Assembly (NCBI RefSeq): GCF_019303475.1
Contig: NZ_JABLSI010000011.1
Span: forward strand, 1-64,000
Source of the DNA: Streptomyces sp. JJ38
GTDB lineage: Bacteria; Actinomycetota; Actinomycetes; Streptomycetales; Streptomycetaceae
Direction: 5' to 3'
Length of the DNA: 64,000 bases
Shown here piece by piece: positions 43,843 through 52,565 of this stretch; within the stretch, counting starts at the first letter, position 1; the number at the start of each line of letters is the position of its first letter. The position numbers and the translations under genes were made by a program. The notes below the pieces were generated by a model that was not told the origin of the DNA, made no database searches, and saw nothing but the letters and a program-made list of their open reading frames with translations.

Positions 43843-46800
43843 TTAGTCGCCTACCGTCGTACGGACCTGCTCGACACCTGCCATAGCGCCCACCCAGATG
43901 CGGACATCCGAGACACGGGCCGGCAGGTGGTGCTTCCAGACGCCGTCGCTGAAACCGCGGCCGATGGCGAGATCCGCGGATCCCAGCTTTGCTGTGAACC
44001 CCTTGTCGTCACCGTTCTGGTTATGACCGAGGTACAGGCTGATCGTGCCGGCCTGGGCATCGTAGGTACCGGTGAGCCGTGTCGTGGCGTTCATCTCCGC
44101 GACTTGGTCCGATTTCACGGAGCTGAACGTGCCGTCGCTGTTGAGTCGGCCGAAATGCCAGACACCGACAGGAACGGTACTTTCGTTTCCGTTGTCGTCG
44201 AGCACCGTCTCTTTTCCGGTCATCTCGAACCAGAAGCCCCAGGCGGAACCGTCGGCCGTGCGCTGGCCCAGCACCTGGCCGGTGAAGCCGGTGGACTTGG
44301 CACTCAGCCTCTCCGCGTCCAAGGCCACCGCGGTGGTGACCGTGAAAGAGCCGGTGCTGTCGACCAATGGTCCCGGGCTGGACGCAGCGTCGTCCACACC
44401 GTCCAGGACGATCGACTCCCCATCCAGAGATGCTCCTCCGGAGAGAGTGAGCGTGTGTCCGTAACCGGACTGCGTGTCGGACACCGCGGTTCCGGTGGCA
44501 TTGGCAGGGTTCCATGCTGCGACGAGCTCAGCCCCGGCGTACTGATCGGAGGTCAGCAGGCGGGCCTCGTCGGCGATCTCCTGACTGGTGAGCGCACGCT
44601 GCCACACCGCCACCTCATCGATGGAACCGTTGAAGTAACCGCGGTGCCCGCCCCCGGAAAGGTAACGGCCGATCTGGAGAGCGCCTTCCGCTGACCAAGA
44701 CCCCGCTGCCGTGTTGGTGCCCTGCAGGACACCGTTCACATAGAAGCTGACCTTCCCGGTGCCTGCGTCGTACGTGGCAGCCAGGTGCGTCCACACGCCG
44801 GTCCTCGCCGGGTAGTCCGACGCCACACCCCAGTAGTCGCCCTCCTGGCTTGGTGCGTCGGCCTCTCGAACACCGAACAACCAGTGGCCGTGACCGTCGT
44901 CAAAGGCGAGGACGAATGGGCTGTACGACGTTCCGTCCTGCGATAGGACTGCGGCGTCCTCGGCGGTCGACTCCAAGCGAGCCCATGCCGACACGGTGTA
45001 CGCCGACCTGGTCTCCAGCACCGGGCCGTCGGTGGCCGCATAAGCTGTGGTGCCGTTCAGGTCCAACCCTCGGTCGGTCACCGGAACATCCAGCGGCGTT
45101 CCCGAGGAATCGTGCGTCAACGTTCCGCGCCGCCCACGGTCGTTCCGGACGGCTCCGCCTTGGAGGGTGGCGTCATGGGTGCCGGCGCTCGTCGAGTTCT
45201 GCGCGGCGCCTTGTCCTTCGCTGAGGTGCCACCGAGCTACGGGCCCCTCTCCTGCGGCCACCAAGAAGTCAAGAACGGCATGCTCACCCCATCGCCCCAG
45301 CGAGTCCCTCTGTCGAAAATAGACACGCTGCGTTCCAGAGCGCTCCGGTGTGACTATCGCCCCCGGGCGACAATACGTGAAGCCGCTGACACTGCACACC
45401 TTCTCAGAGGAATTCCAAGAGTCACTCCCACTAACTTTATACTGATAGGCCGAGTAATCAACGTCAGGAGGAAAGAATGCGCTGATCATGATTCGAGCTG
45501 GGATACCTGGCCCACCATGTGCTTCGCACTCGTTGGTGTCACACTCGGTATACGGACTTCTCAGCGAAAGAGACGGAGCTTCCGGTGCTGTCGGGTCGAC
45601 TTCGAAGTAACACCACCCAGTGCCGGATGCGTTGGAAGGTCCATCTAGGTGTCCACCCGCGTAGTAGGACCTGGTCCATGCCCTGTATCGGTATAGAGGG
45701 CCTTCGGCGAGGGTGGGCCAAGACATGGTGACCTTCGCGTTGTCTCCCACGTATCCGCTGGACGGCCGCAGGTCGCCGTTAGAAGCTGGCGAGTCGGACC
45801 ATGAGCCGTCGCTGTTGCGCTGATCAACGTCGAAATAAACACGAAGCTGCGCTTCTTCTTCACCGCCCCGCTCGGTCTGCGGCGTCGCTGTCAAGGTCGG
45901 AGACGGGTCAGCGGAAATGGCGGGTTCCGTCAGTTCCGTTTCGCACACTGTGCCAGCACCCGTGACAAGGCCGATGTTCGTTGGCCGGGCCGGCTTGCCG
46001 ACGTAGTCAACGGCCAGGACTGCGTCGTTCCTGAAGCGCTTCCAAGCCCCCGTGTTGGACTCGTCTGCGGCCTTCAACATCAAGGTGAAGCGAGAGAACT
46101 TTCCGCTGGCGAAGTCTCGCACCGTAGGCGTCAGGTTCTCGTTGGTCTCGCTCGGGTTGTCGTGGAACTCGGTGGGCGCATCGGGCTGAGAGGGGCTGCA
46201 CAGGCTTTCCCGACCGGCCGACACGGAACGGTCGCCCATCATGTCCAGGTGCTTGGGCCCCGGCCAGGTGCTGGAGGACGAGATGTTGTTCGTGCGCCAG
46301 AGCTGGACCGTGTGCGCTGTGCAGGTGAACGACCACGGTTGGGTCACCCGGAACGTGGCGTCGAGGATGTGCTTTCCAGCCAACTCCGAGGGAGAGAACT
46401 CGAAGTAGAGACGCTGCCGGTACCCGGGGCCGCAGTAGTACCCGTTGTAGGTACCGCACTTGCCCACGCCTTCGCCGTGGTTGTTGCTCCCGTTACCCCA
46501 GGCGTAGTCCTCGTAGCCGTCGGATCGAAGCAGCGTGCGCTCGGACTCTCCCCACGTCACAGTCGGGTCGATGTACAGAGGGAATGCGGCTTCGTCTGTT
46601 TCCCGCAGCATGGAGCTGTCCGGGATGACGGAGAGTTTCTTCGAGTGGACCTTGACCTTCATCCGGGCGACCTTGTCGCCCGGTCCAGGGTCTGTGGCTG
46701 GGTCTTGTTCCGGATCGTTGCCGGAACCCTTCCGCTTCGGCTCGGCGGCGTTCGCAGCTCCAGGCGCTTTGGCCTCCTGCGCCTTGGCCGAGGCTTCGCC

Positions 46801-47544
46801 TGAGGAGTCCCACATCTGGGCGGGCGGCGCGCGGAACACGGCCTTTCCTTCTGCGTCCACAGCGTCGAGACTGCCGCCCTTGTCGGCGCGCACCTCGAGG
46901 CCCCGCGCCCGTAGGCCGAAGTCCAGTTGCTTGAGCTCCGGGAGCTGTGCGGCCTTCGGCGTCTTGACTACCAAGACGTGCTGGAATCCCTCAACGGTCG
47001 CGGTGACTTGGAGGTCGACGTCGGGTAGGACCTCGCGGTACAACGCGCTGGGGCCGGCCAGTTCAGGGGTGGGCAGTTTGCCCTGCCAGTCGAAGGAGAG
47101 GGAGCGTCCATCCTCGGAGATGCTCACGAGATCGGAACCATCGCCACCGTTGGCGAAGGACATCTCCACCGCCGCGGCCTTCGGGGCGATCGTTCCGTCG
47201 GATCGTTTCTCCAGCGTCGGGTCCGGCTTCTGCCAGCCGCCGCCCGAAGCCTCGACCCGCACCGGAACGGCCGACTCCTCCAGTGTGAAGGTCATGCCGT
47301 CCGGGTTGGCGAACACCGTTGTGTGTTCAGTGCGCTGTCCGGTGACCTCCACACGCTTGCCGGCCTTCTTGGCTTCCGAGAGTGCCTTTTGCTCCTCGGT
47401 GGGTGGCTGCGATGCCGTCTCCGTGGCCGTCGGGATTGCTGCGGCCGCATGGGGAACAGCGGGGGCCAAGCCTCCCAGCAGTACCCCGACGACTGCGGCT
47501 CCGATGGTTCTTCGTGAGCGAACCCGTCGCCCCGCGCGAGACAT
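43843..47544 (-). CDS. Secreted LamG-domain protein preceding the RHS gene
   Basis: A 1233-residue exported protein. The signal peptide (RTIGAAVVGVLLGGLAPAVP) ends near HAAAA. The N-terminal 600 residues are beta-rich with DNRLxx-like segments as in RHS-associated companions (WGESERTLLRSDGYEDYAWG; FRVTQPWSFTCTAHTVQLW). Two LamG-type jellyroll domains follow in the C-terminal half (ARWHLSEGQGAAQNSTSA to FNGSIDEVAVWQRALTSQEI; and WNPANATGTAVSDTQSGYGH to the end). Such proteins may bind glycans or wall and help delivery of the RHS protein. It precedes the RHS gene by 89 bases on the same strand. GGGGGG lies before ATG 47544. Confidence 0.85.
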   Translation of the reverse strand: MSRAGRRVRSRRTIGAAVVGVLLGGLAPAVPHAAAAIPTATETASQPPTEEQKALSEAKKAGKRVEVTGQRTEHTTVFANPDGMTFTLEESAVPVRVEASGGGWQKPDPTLEKRSDGTIAPKAAAVEMSFANGGDGSDLVSISEDGRSLSFDWQGKLPTPELAGPSALYREVLPDVDLQVTATVEGFQHVLVVKTPKAAQLPELKQLDFGLRARGLEVRADKGGSLDAVDAEGKAVFRAPPAQMWDSSGEASAKAQEAKAPGAANAAEPKRKGSGNDPEQDPATDPGPGDKVARMKVKVHSKKLSVIPDSSMLRETDEAAFPLYIDPTVTWGESERTLLRSDGYEDYAWGNGSNNHGEGVGKCGTYNGYYCGPGYRQRLYFEFSPSELAGKHILDATFRVTQPWSFTCTAHTVQLWRTNNISSSSTWPGPKHLDMMGDRSVSAGRESLCSPSQPDAPTEFHDNPSETNENLTPTVRDFASGKFSRFTLMLKAADESNTGAWKRFRNDAVLAVDYVGKPARPTNIGLVTGAGTVCETELTEPAISADPSPTLTATPQTERGGEEEAQLRVYFDVDQRNSDGSWSDSPASNGDLRPSSGYVGDNAKVTMSWPTLAEGPLYRYRAWTRSYYAGGHLDGPSNASGTGWCYFEVDPTAPEAPSLSLRSPYTECDTNECEAHGGPGIPARIMISAFFPPDVDYSAYQYKVSGSDSWNSSEKVCSVSGFTYCRPGAIVTPERSGTQRVYFRQRDSLGRWGEHAVLDFLVAAGEGPVARWHLSEGQGAAQNSTSAGTHDATLQGGAVRNDRGRRGTLTHDSSGTPLDVPVTDRGLDLNGTTAYAATDGPVLETRSAYTVSAWARLESTAEDAAVLSQDGTSYSPFVLAFDDGHGHWLFGVREADAPSQEGDYWGVASDYPARTGVWTHLAATYDAGTGKVSFYVNGVLQGTNTAAGSWSAEGALQIGRYLSGGGHRGYFNGSIDEVAVWQRALTSQEIADEARLLTSDQYAGAELVAAWNPANATGTAVSDTQSGYGHTLTLSGGASLDGESIVLDGVDDAASSPGPLVDSTGSFTVTTAVALDAERLSAKSTGFTGQVLGQRTADGSAWGFWFEMTGKETVLDDNGNESTVPVGVWHFGRLNSDGTFSSVKSDQVAEMNATTRLTGTYDAQAGTISLYLGHNQNGDDKGFTAKLGSADLAIGRGFSDGVWKHHLPARVSDVRIWVGAMAGVEQVRTTVGD

Positions 47545-47597
47545 GTGTCCCCCCAGTAAAGAAGTGGTCAGTACTGCGTCGTGGGGGGACGCTCGGT

Positions 47598-47626
47598 AGC
47601 CCATCAGTCACGGATGGACATGTCAA
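47598..47626 (-). promoter_or_regulatory. Candidate promoter of the LamG-RHS operon
   Basis: A consensus -35 TTGACA (47621-47626, minus strand) is followed after 17 bases by TGGGCT, a weak -10. It lies about 55-80 bases before the LamG ATG. The rest of 47545-47747 shows no gene. Confidence 0.4.
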
Positions 47627-47747
47627 CAGTTCCCTACAAGTGAGTAGTTGCGTTCCGGACAGCCCGGCCGGCCCACGGACCGTCCCAGTCAGACGAACAC
47701 CGACCCCCCTTCACCGCTCGTATGCCGACGCCTTCGGCACTGGCTGG

Positions 47748-47936
47748 CTACGCGCCGAGGCGGCCCTGCCGCACGGCTGCGAGCAGCACGCGGAACCGCT
47801 CACGGGAGGTGTGGAGCACGCGCTCGCCCTTCGTGGACTCCCGTACGACGATGTGTCCGTCCTCCCCGCCTCCTACCTCTACGCAGTTGCTTGCCTCGGC
47901 ACAGAAGGAAGACTTCCGCCAAGCCACCTCGGACAT
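47748..47936 (-). CDS. DUF397 domain protein (right copy)
   Basis: A 62-residue DUF397 protein: VAWRKSSFCAEASNCVEVGG, HIVVRESTKGE, then LLAAVRQGRLGA. It closely resembles the left copy at 36638. There is no ribosome-binding site before its ATG and no XRE gene upstream; the sequence on the other side of the start codon immediately becomes part of a broken ATP-binding protein gene on the opposite strand. It is therefore probably not expressed normally. Confidence 0.7.
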   Translation of the reverse strand: MSEVAWRKSSFCAEASNCVEVGGGEDGHIVVRESTKGERVLHTSRERFRVLLAAVRQGRLGA

Positions 47937-48389
47937 GTGTGCACCATCGCGCGCAGCAGCCACGTGCGCACGACGTTGAGCACGTACGGCCTTGACGAAC
48001 TCGCCGACCCGGCAGAGCTGTTGACCAGCGAGGTCGTGACCAACGCACACCGGTACACCAAGGGGCCGATCACCGTACGGGCACAATGGGAGCCCGCACG
48101 CCGGTGCCTGCGGGTCAGCACGTGCGACGTCAGCAGCACCGACCCCCGCGTCGCCACCGGGGGCGGGGAGGGCGAGGGCGGGCGAGGACTGCGCATCCTC
48201 GACCTGTGCGCGGCGGCCTGGGGCTGGCCACTCCACGACCCGCACCGGCGCCTCGGCGGCAAGGTGGTCTGGTTCGAACTCGGGGAGCGAGCGGACGGCG
48301 ACACCCCGCGCGTAGTCGCACTCGGAAAAGGTTGTACGGCGCTCGATAACGGTAGGGACACGGCTTCTCGACTCGCACACGTGAGATGA
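47937..48389 (+). pseudogene. N-terminally truncated ATP-binding (anti-sigma-type) regulator
   Basis: The plus strand has an open frame that begins beside the DUF397 start and reads HVRTTLSTYGLDELADPAEL, the N box LLTSEVVTNAHRYTKGP, then GRGLRILDLCAAAWGW and the last strand GGKVVWFEL before a variable tail. This is a GHKL ATP-binding fold lacking its first helix and strand (about 35-40 residues). Intact relatives lie divergent to XRE genes with a promoter region between; here that region and the XRE gene are missing. The nearest start, GTG 47937, abuts the opposite ATG with no space for expression signals. Confidence 0.6.
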
Positions 48390-48605
48390 GTCACACAGAA
48401 AAGCCAGCCGCGTGGGCAACTGCCCCGGCGTGTCGCTTTTGCCTACACCTACCCGCCCCAGCCGCCGCCCGGAACAGGGAATTACCTGCTGACAGGCAGT
48501 TTGGGCGGCTCTACTGTCGTCCTGCCCGAGCAGCGCGGTCACGTATCACCGGCGCGCCGGCACCCATTGACGCTTTCTTTGCGACGACCATCGAAGAGGT
48601 CACAC

Positions 48606-49751
48606 ATGCGTATTCGCCGTGCAGTAGCGGCTGCCGCCGCCACGGCTGTCATTGCTCCCGCCGCGCTTCTGGCAGCGTCGCCCGCCTACGCCGACGAGAA
48701 CACCGGCGGCACGGGCGAGGGCACCTCGCAGACCGAGACGGACCCGGCAGCGGACGAGACCGAGGAGACCACGACCGAGGGCTCGGAGGGCGAGGGCACC
48801 TCGGGCGACGAGGGCGGCGCCTCGGACGAGGACAAGAACGCCTCGGACGAGGACGAGAACACCACCTCGGACGAGGACACCACCTCGGACGAGGACGAGA
48901 ACACGTCCGACGACGAGAACACCTCGGACGAGGACGAGAACGACACCTCCGACGACGAGAACGCGTCGGATGACGAGGACGAGTCCAAGGACGAGGAAGA
49001 GTCCAAGGACGAGGACGAGGACGCCCTCCCCGGCGGGGAGCTGGAGTGGTGCGAGCTCGTCGACGAGGAGTACGTCGACACCGCGCTGGAGACGACGATC
49101 AGCGGCCTGCCGGGCACGATCGTCGCCGGCAGCGGTTGGCACAACTTCTCCATGCAGATCGCCAACACCACCGACGTCGAGATCAAGGACGTCGCCTTCT
49201 GGGCCGAGGTCGAGAACTACGAGCTGGACGAGGACAAGTTCCTCAGCCCGCACGTCACGCTCCAGTACAAGACGCCGGACGACGGTCAGTGGAAGAACCT
49301 GGGCGACGACGTGTTCGCCGGGGGTTACTTCGGTGGCACCGAGGTGCTGCCCGGCAACAGCTTCGTCGAGGCCGAGCTGCGCGTCATGATCGACAAGGAC
49401 GCCCCGGCCGGCATGAGCTACGCGCTCAGCGTCGGTGACTACGTCACCGAGGTCAACGGCCAGGAGTGCATCAGCTCCTCGTACGCCTGGTACGACTTCG
49501 ATGTCGTCACGCCCGGCACGGAGGTCAAGGACCCGGGCGAGGCCAAGGAGAACAAGGACAAGGACAAGGAGCCCAAGAACCGTCCCGCCCCGCAGGGCGG
49601 CGTGGAGGAGCTGCCGACCGGCAAGCTCGCCGAGACGGGGTCGGACTCCAACCTGCCGATGTTCGCCATCGCGGGTGCCGCGGCCATCGCCCTCGGTGGC
49701 GGTGCCATGTTCGTCGTCCGTCGCCGCAAGGACGCCGACGCCGCCGCCTGA
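48606..49751 (+). CDS. Sortase-anchored surface protein with acidic repeat stalk
   Basis: A 381-residue cell-surface protein. A signal peptide (RRAVAAAAATAVIAPAALLA) ends near AYADE. Residues 30-145 are a very acidic stalk of Asp/Glu/Ser/Thr with short repeats such as TSDEDENTSDDEN. A globular beta-rich domain follows (WCELVDEEYVDTALETTISG to ISSSYAWYDFDVVTP). The C-terminus has a Pro/Lys linker, the sorting motif LAETG, a hydrophobic helix (MFAIAGAAAIALGGGAMFVV) and a basic tail. LAxTG is the class E sortase motif of Streptomyces. GAGG lies six bases before ATG 48606. It was probably once read as a chaplin-like or adhesin protein; the ligand is unknown. Confidence 0.85.
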   Translation: MRIRRAVAAAAATAVIAPAALLAASPAYADENTGGTGEGTSQTETDPAADETEETTTEGSEGEGTSGDEGGASDEDKNASDEDENTTSDEDTTSDEDENTSDDENTSDEDENDTSDDENASDDEDESKDEEESKDEDEDALPGGELEWCELVDEEYVDTALETTISGLPGTIVAGSGWHNFSMQIANTTDVEIKDVAFWAEVENYELDEDKFLSPHVTLQYKTPDDGQWKNLGDDVFAGGYFGGTEVLPGNSFVEAELRVMIDKDAPAGMSYALSVGDYVTEVNGQECISSSYAWYDFDVVTPGTEVKDPGEAKENKDKDKEPKNRPAPQGGVEELPTGKLAETGSDSNLPMFAIAGAAAIALGGGAMFVVRRRKDADAAA

Positions 49752-49784
49752 GCCTCAGGCGAGCATCAGGCCGCAGCAGACGGC

Positions 49785-49828
49785 CGCTGGGCCCCGGTTC
49801 TCCGTCGTTGGGAGGCCGGGGCCCAGCG
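49785..49828. terminator. Hairpin after the sortase-anchored protein gene
   Basis: A perfect 13-bp stem (49785-49797 with 49816-49828) and an 18-base loop, 34 bases after the stop codon. The remaining bases to 50017 contain no gene. Confidence 0.65.
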
Positions 49829-50017
49829 CGTTCCGGGGTTGGGGTCGAGGGGTGGACAGTGCGGGCAGGCGGCGCGGTTGCCGTGCTCCGGGCGTGAACT
49901 CCGCACGCCGCACCCCCTTCACGAGGCGAGCGCCTGCCGTGCCTAGGCTTGGCCGTACCCCTGAGCAGGGGAGTTCCGGCCACATGGCCGGAATGTGCGA
50001 GCACGGGGAGGCGAAGC

Positions 50018-50605
50018 ATGGCGCAGGACAACACGTACGTACGCATAAACGGTGAGGTGTCCGAAGGCAGGTTCGAGTGGGCGCACCACCCGCGGACCGT
50101 GTGGCTGCAAGCGGGGCCGCTGGGCCTGTTCGGCGGTGCGGCGTTCGGCGGCATCGGAGGCGCGATGGCCGACGCCGAGGGCGGCTCGGTCTGGCTGTGG
50201 GCAGTGCTGGCGGGTTTGCTGGGCGTCCTGTTCGTCGGGGGCATCGCCTACTACATGGCCGCCGCGCGGATGGAGCTGAAGGACGGCGTGCTGCGGGTCT
50301 CGACCGGACAGAAGAAGGTCAACGTCCCCGTGGGTGCCATCGCCTACATCGGCAAGGCGGAGTTCAGCCGGTCGAACCGGTGGCGGATGTCGCGGAAGAA
50401 CATCGTCGTCGAGCCCGGCCCGGGCATCGAGATGGTCAGCCGGGACGGGCAGTACATCACCGTCAGCACCACGCACGCCGACGCCGTGTTCCAGGAACTC
50501 CTCCGGCAGGGCATGCGCCAGGACGCCCTGCGCGTCCCGTTCCCTGAGCAGGCCGTCTCCGCGAAGCCGCCGGTCAGCCGTGAGCAGCGGCTCCCGCAAC
50601 GGTAG
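50018..50605 (+). CDS. PH-like membrane protein, function unknown
   Basis: A 195-residue protein. Residues 35-90 contain two hydrophobic segments (GPLGLFGGAAFGGIGGAM and WLWAVLAGLLGVLFVGGIAY). A beta-rich cytoplasmic part follows (ELKDGVLRVSTGQKKVNVPV; YITVSTTHADAVFQELLRQ) that resembles the bacterial PH-domain fold of small membrane-associated proteins. No catalytic motif is seen. ATG 50018 has GGGGAGG six bases upstream. It converges on the GMC oxidoreductase gene. Confidence 0.72.
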   Translation: MAQDNTYVRINGEVSEGRFEWAHHPRTVWLQAGPLGLFGGAAFGGIGGAMADAEGGSVWLWAVLAGLLGVLFVGGIAYYMAAARMELKDGVLRVSTGQKKVNVPVGAIAYIGKAEFSRSNRWRMSRKNIVVEPGPGIEMVSRDGQYITVSTTHADAVFQELLRQGMRQDALRVPFPEQAVSAKPPVSREQRLPQR

Positions 50606-50656
50606 GACTCCGCGTCGGACGCGGCCCCGGCACCCGAGGCCGCGTGCGACGCCGCG

Positions 50657-52507
50657 TCAGTCGGTGCCGGAGGCGGGGGCCTTCGGGGGCACCGTGGGGA
50701 CGGGCAGGACGGGCAGGCGCAGGGCCGCGAACGCGGAGTCGGGGACGGCGGGGGCCTGGGGGGCTACGGGGGTGATCCGGGTGTAGGCGGCGCCCTGTTC
50801 GGGGCGCGGGTCGGCCTCGCCCTTGTTGGGCCACAGGGACATGGCGCGTTCCGCCTGCGCGGTGATGGTGAGCGACGGGTTGACGCCGAGGTTGGCCGAG
50901 ACGGCGGCGCCGTCGACGACGGAGATGCCGGGGTGGCCGTAGAGGCGGTGGTAGGGGTCGATGACGCCGTGGTCGGCGTCCTCCCCGATGGGGCAGCCGC
51001 CGAGGAAGTGGGCGGTGAGCGGTGTGCCCATGACCTCGCCGACGTTGGTACCGGCGAAGCCGTTGATCTCGTCGGCCAGGAGGCGGCAGGCTTCGGCGCC
51101 TTCGGGGATGTGGAGGGGGTTGGGCGCGCCGTGGCCCTGCCGGGCGGTGAGCAGACCCTTCCCGAGGCCCTTCTTCTTCCGGTACGTCGTCAGGGAGTTG
51201 TCCAGGGACTGCATGACGAGGCCGATGATCACCCGCTCGGACCACTTGTAGTTGGACAGCGAGCGCACGGCCTGCGAGGGGTGCTTGAGGTACGTCAGGA
51301 CGTGCCCGAGCGCGCGCGGCAGCCGGGAGTTGTGCCGGACGGCCAGGGTCGTCATGAAGCCCATGGCGTTGGAGCCCTTGCCGTAGCGGACGGGCTCGAT
51401 GTGGGTGTTGGCGTCGGGGTGGACGGAGGAGGTGATGGCGACGCCGCGGGTGAAGTCGAGGGTGGCGTCCTTGCCCCACTTCCTGCGGTAGCGCATGCCG
51501 GCGGTCTGGGCGCCGACGAGCCCCTCGGAGTTGGTGCGGGTGAGTTCGCCGAGGCGGTGCGAGAGGCGGGGCAGGAGGCCCTCGTCGCGCATGCGGTGGA
51601 GCAGGGTCTGGGTGCCGTAGGTACCGGCGGCGATGACGACCTGGCGGGCGCGCAGGACGCGCGGCTTGGCCTTGCGGCGGCGACGCTGGTCGGTGGGGAC
51701 GACGGTGACGGCGTGGCCGCCCTCCCCGTCCTCGGTGACGGCGGTGACGGTCGTCATGGGGTGGACGACGGCTCCGGCCCGCTGCGCGAGGTGGAGGTAG
51801 TTCTCGTTGAGGGTGTTCTTGGCGCCGTGTCGGCAGCCCGTCATGCACTCGCCGCACTCGGTGCAGGCCGTGCGGGAGGGGCCGACGCCGCCGAAGTAGG
51901 GGTCGGGGACGGTCTCGCCGGGCTTGGCCTTGGCGGCGCCGTCGGCGTCCTCGCCGTCACCGAAGAAGACGCCGACGGGGGCCATGTGGAAGGTGTCGCC
52001 GCAGCCCATGCGGTCGGCGGCGGCCTTGAGGTGGACGTCGGACGGCGTCATGGTCGGGTTGAGCCGGACGCCGAGCATGCGCTTGGCCTGGTCGTAGTAG
52101 GGCTTCAGCTCGTCCTGCCAGTCGGTGATGTGGCCCCACTGGCGGTCCTGGAAGAAGGCGGGCGGCGGCACGTAGAGGGTGTTGGCGTAGTTGAGGGAGC
52201 CGCCGCCGACCCCGGCTCCGGCCAGGATCATGACGTTGCTGAGCAGGTGGATGCGCTGGATGCCGTACAGCCCGAGGGCCGGGGCCCACAGGTAGTTCTT
52301 CATGTCCCAGGAGTTCTTCGGGAGCGTCTCCCGGTCGAAGCGGCGTCCGGCTTCGAGGACGCCGACGCGGTAGCCCTTCTCGGAGAGCCGCAGCGCGGTG
52401 ACGGAGCCGCCGAAGCCGGAGCCGACGACGATGACGTCGTAGTCGTAACCGTCGTCGGCGGACGACGAGGACGGGGACGGCGTGCGGACGGACTCGTCCT
52501 GGGACAC
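50657..52507 (-). CDS. GMC-family FAD oxidoreductase (cholesterol-oxidase-like)
   Basis: A 616-residue flavoprotein. The FAD-binding start is DVIVVGSGFGGSVTALRLSE near residue 25, and ILAGAGVGGGSLNYANTLY supports the GMC fold. The C-terminal GMC signature region includes GTPLTAHFLGGCPIGEDADH with the expected active-site His, and ISVVDGAAVSANLGVNPSLT. A cysteine cluster, CTECGECMTGCRHGAKNTL near residue 200, has ferredoxin-like C-x2-C-x2-C-x3-C spacing and is characteristic of this subfamily, suggesting an Fe-S or structural metal site. It may oxidise a sterol or alcohol with a membrane acceptor. The semialdehyde dehydrogenase gene lies 58 bases upstream on the same strand, so they probably form one unit. 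Confidence 0.85.
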   Translation of the reverse strand: MSQDESVRTPSPSSSSADDGYDYDVIVVGSGFGGSVTALRLSEKGYRVGVLEAGRRFDRETLPKNSWDMKNYLWAPALGLYGIQRIHLLSNVMILAGAGVGGGSLNYANTLYVPPPAFFQDRQWGHITDWQDELKPYYDQAKRMLGVRLNPTMTPSDVHLKAAADRMGCGDTFHMAPVGVFFGDGEDADGAAKAKPGETVPDPYFGGVGPSRTACTECGECMTGCRHGAKNTLNENYLHLAQRAGAVVHPMTTVTAVTEDGEGGHAVTVVPTDQRRRRKAKPRVLRARQVVIAAGTYGTQTLLHRMRDEGLLPRLSHRLGELTRTNSEGLVGAQTAGMRYRRKWGKDATLDFTRGVAITSSVHPDANTHIEPVRYGKGSNAMGFMTTLAVRHNSRLPRALGHVLTYLKHPSQAVRSLSNYKWSERVIIGLVMQSLDNSLTTYRKKKGLGKGLLTARQGHGAPNPLHIPEGAEACRLLADEINGFAGTNVGEVMGTPLTAHFLGGCPIGEDADHGVIDPYHRLYGHPGISVVDGAAVSANLGVNPSLTITAQAERAMSLWPNKGEADPRPEQGAAYTRITPVAPQAPAVPDSAFAALRLPVLPVPTVPPKAPASGTD

Positions 52508-52565
52508 GGGTACCTCCGAGGCGGAAGAGGCGGAAGAGGGGGGACGACGGCTCGGGAACGGGGGC

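Noticed and set aside
48790..49030. Tandem repeats that could be a CRISPR array
   Set aside because: The repeats are in frame in the acidic stalk of a surface protein, with no unique spacers.
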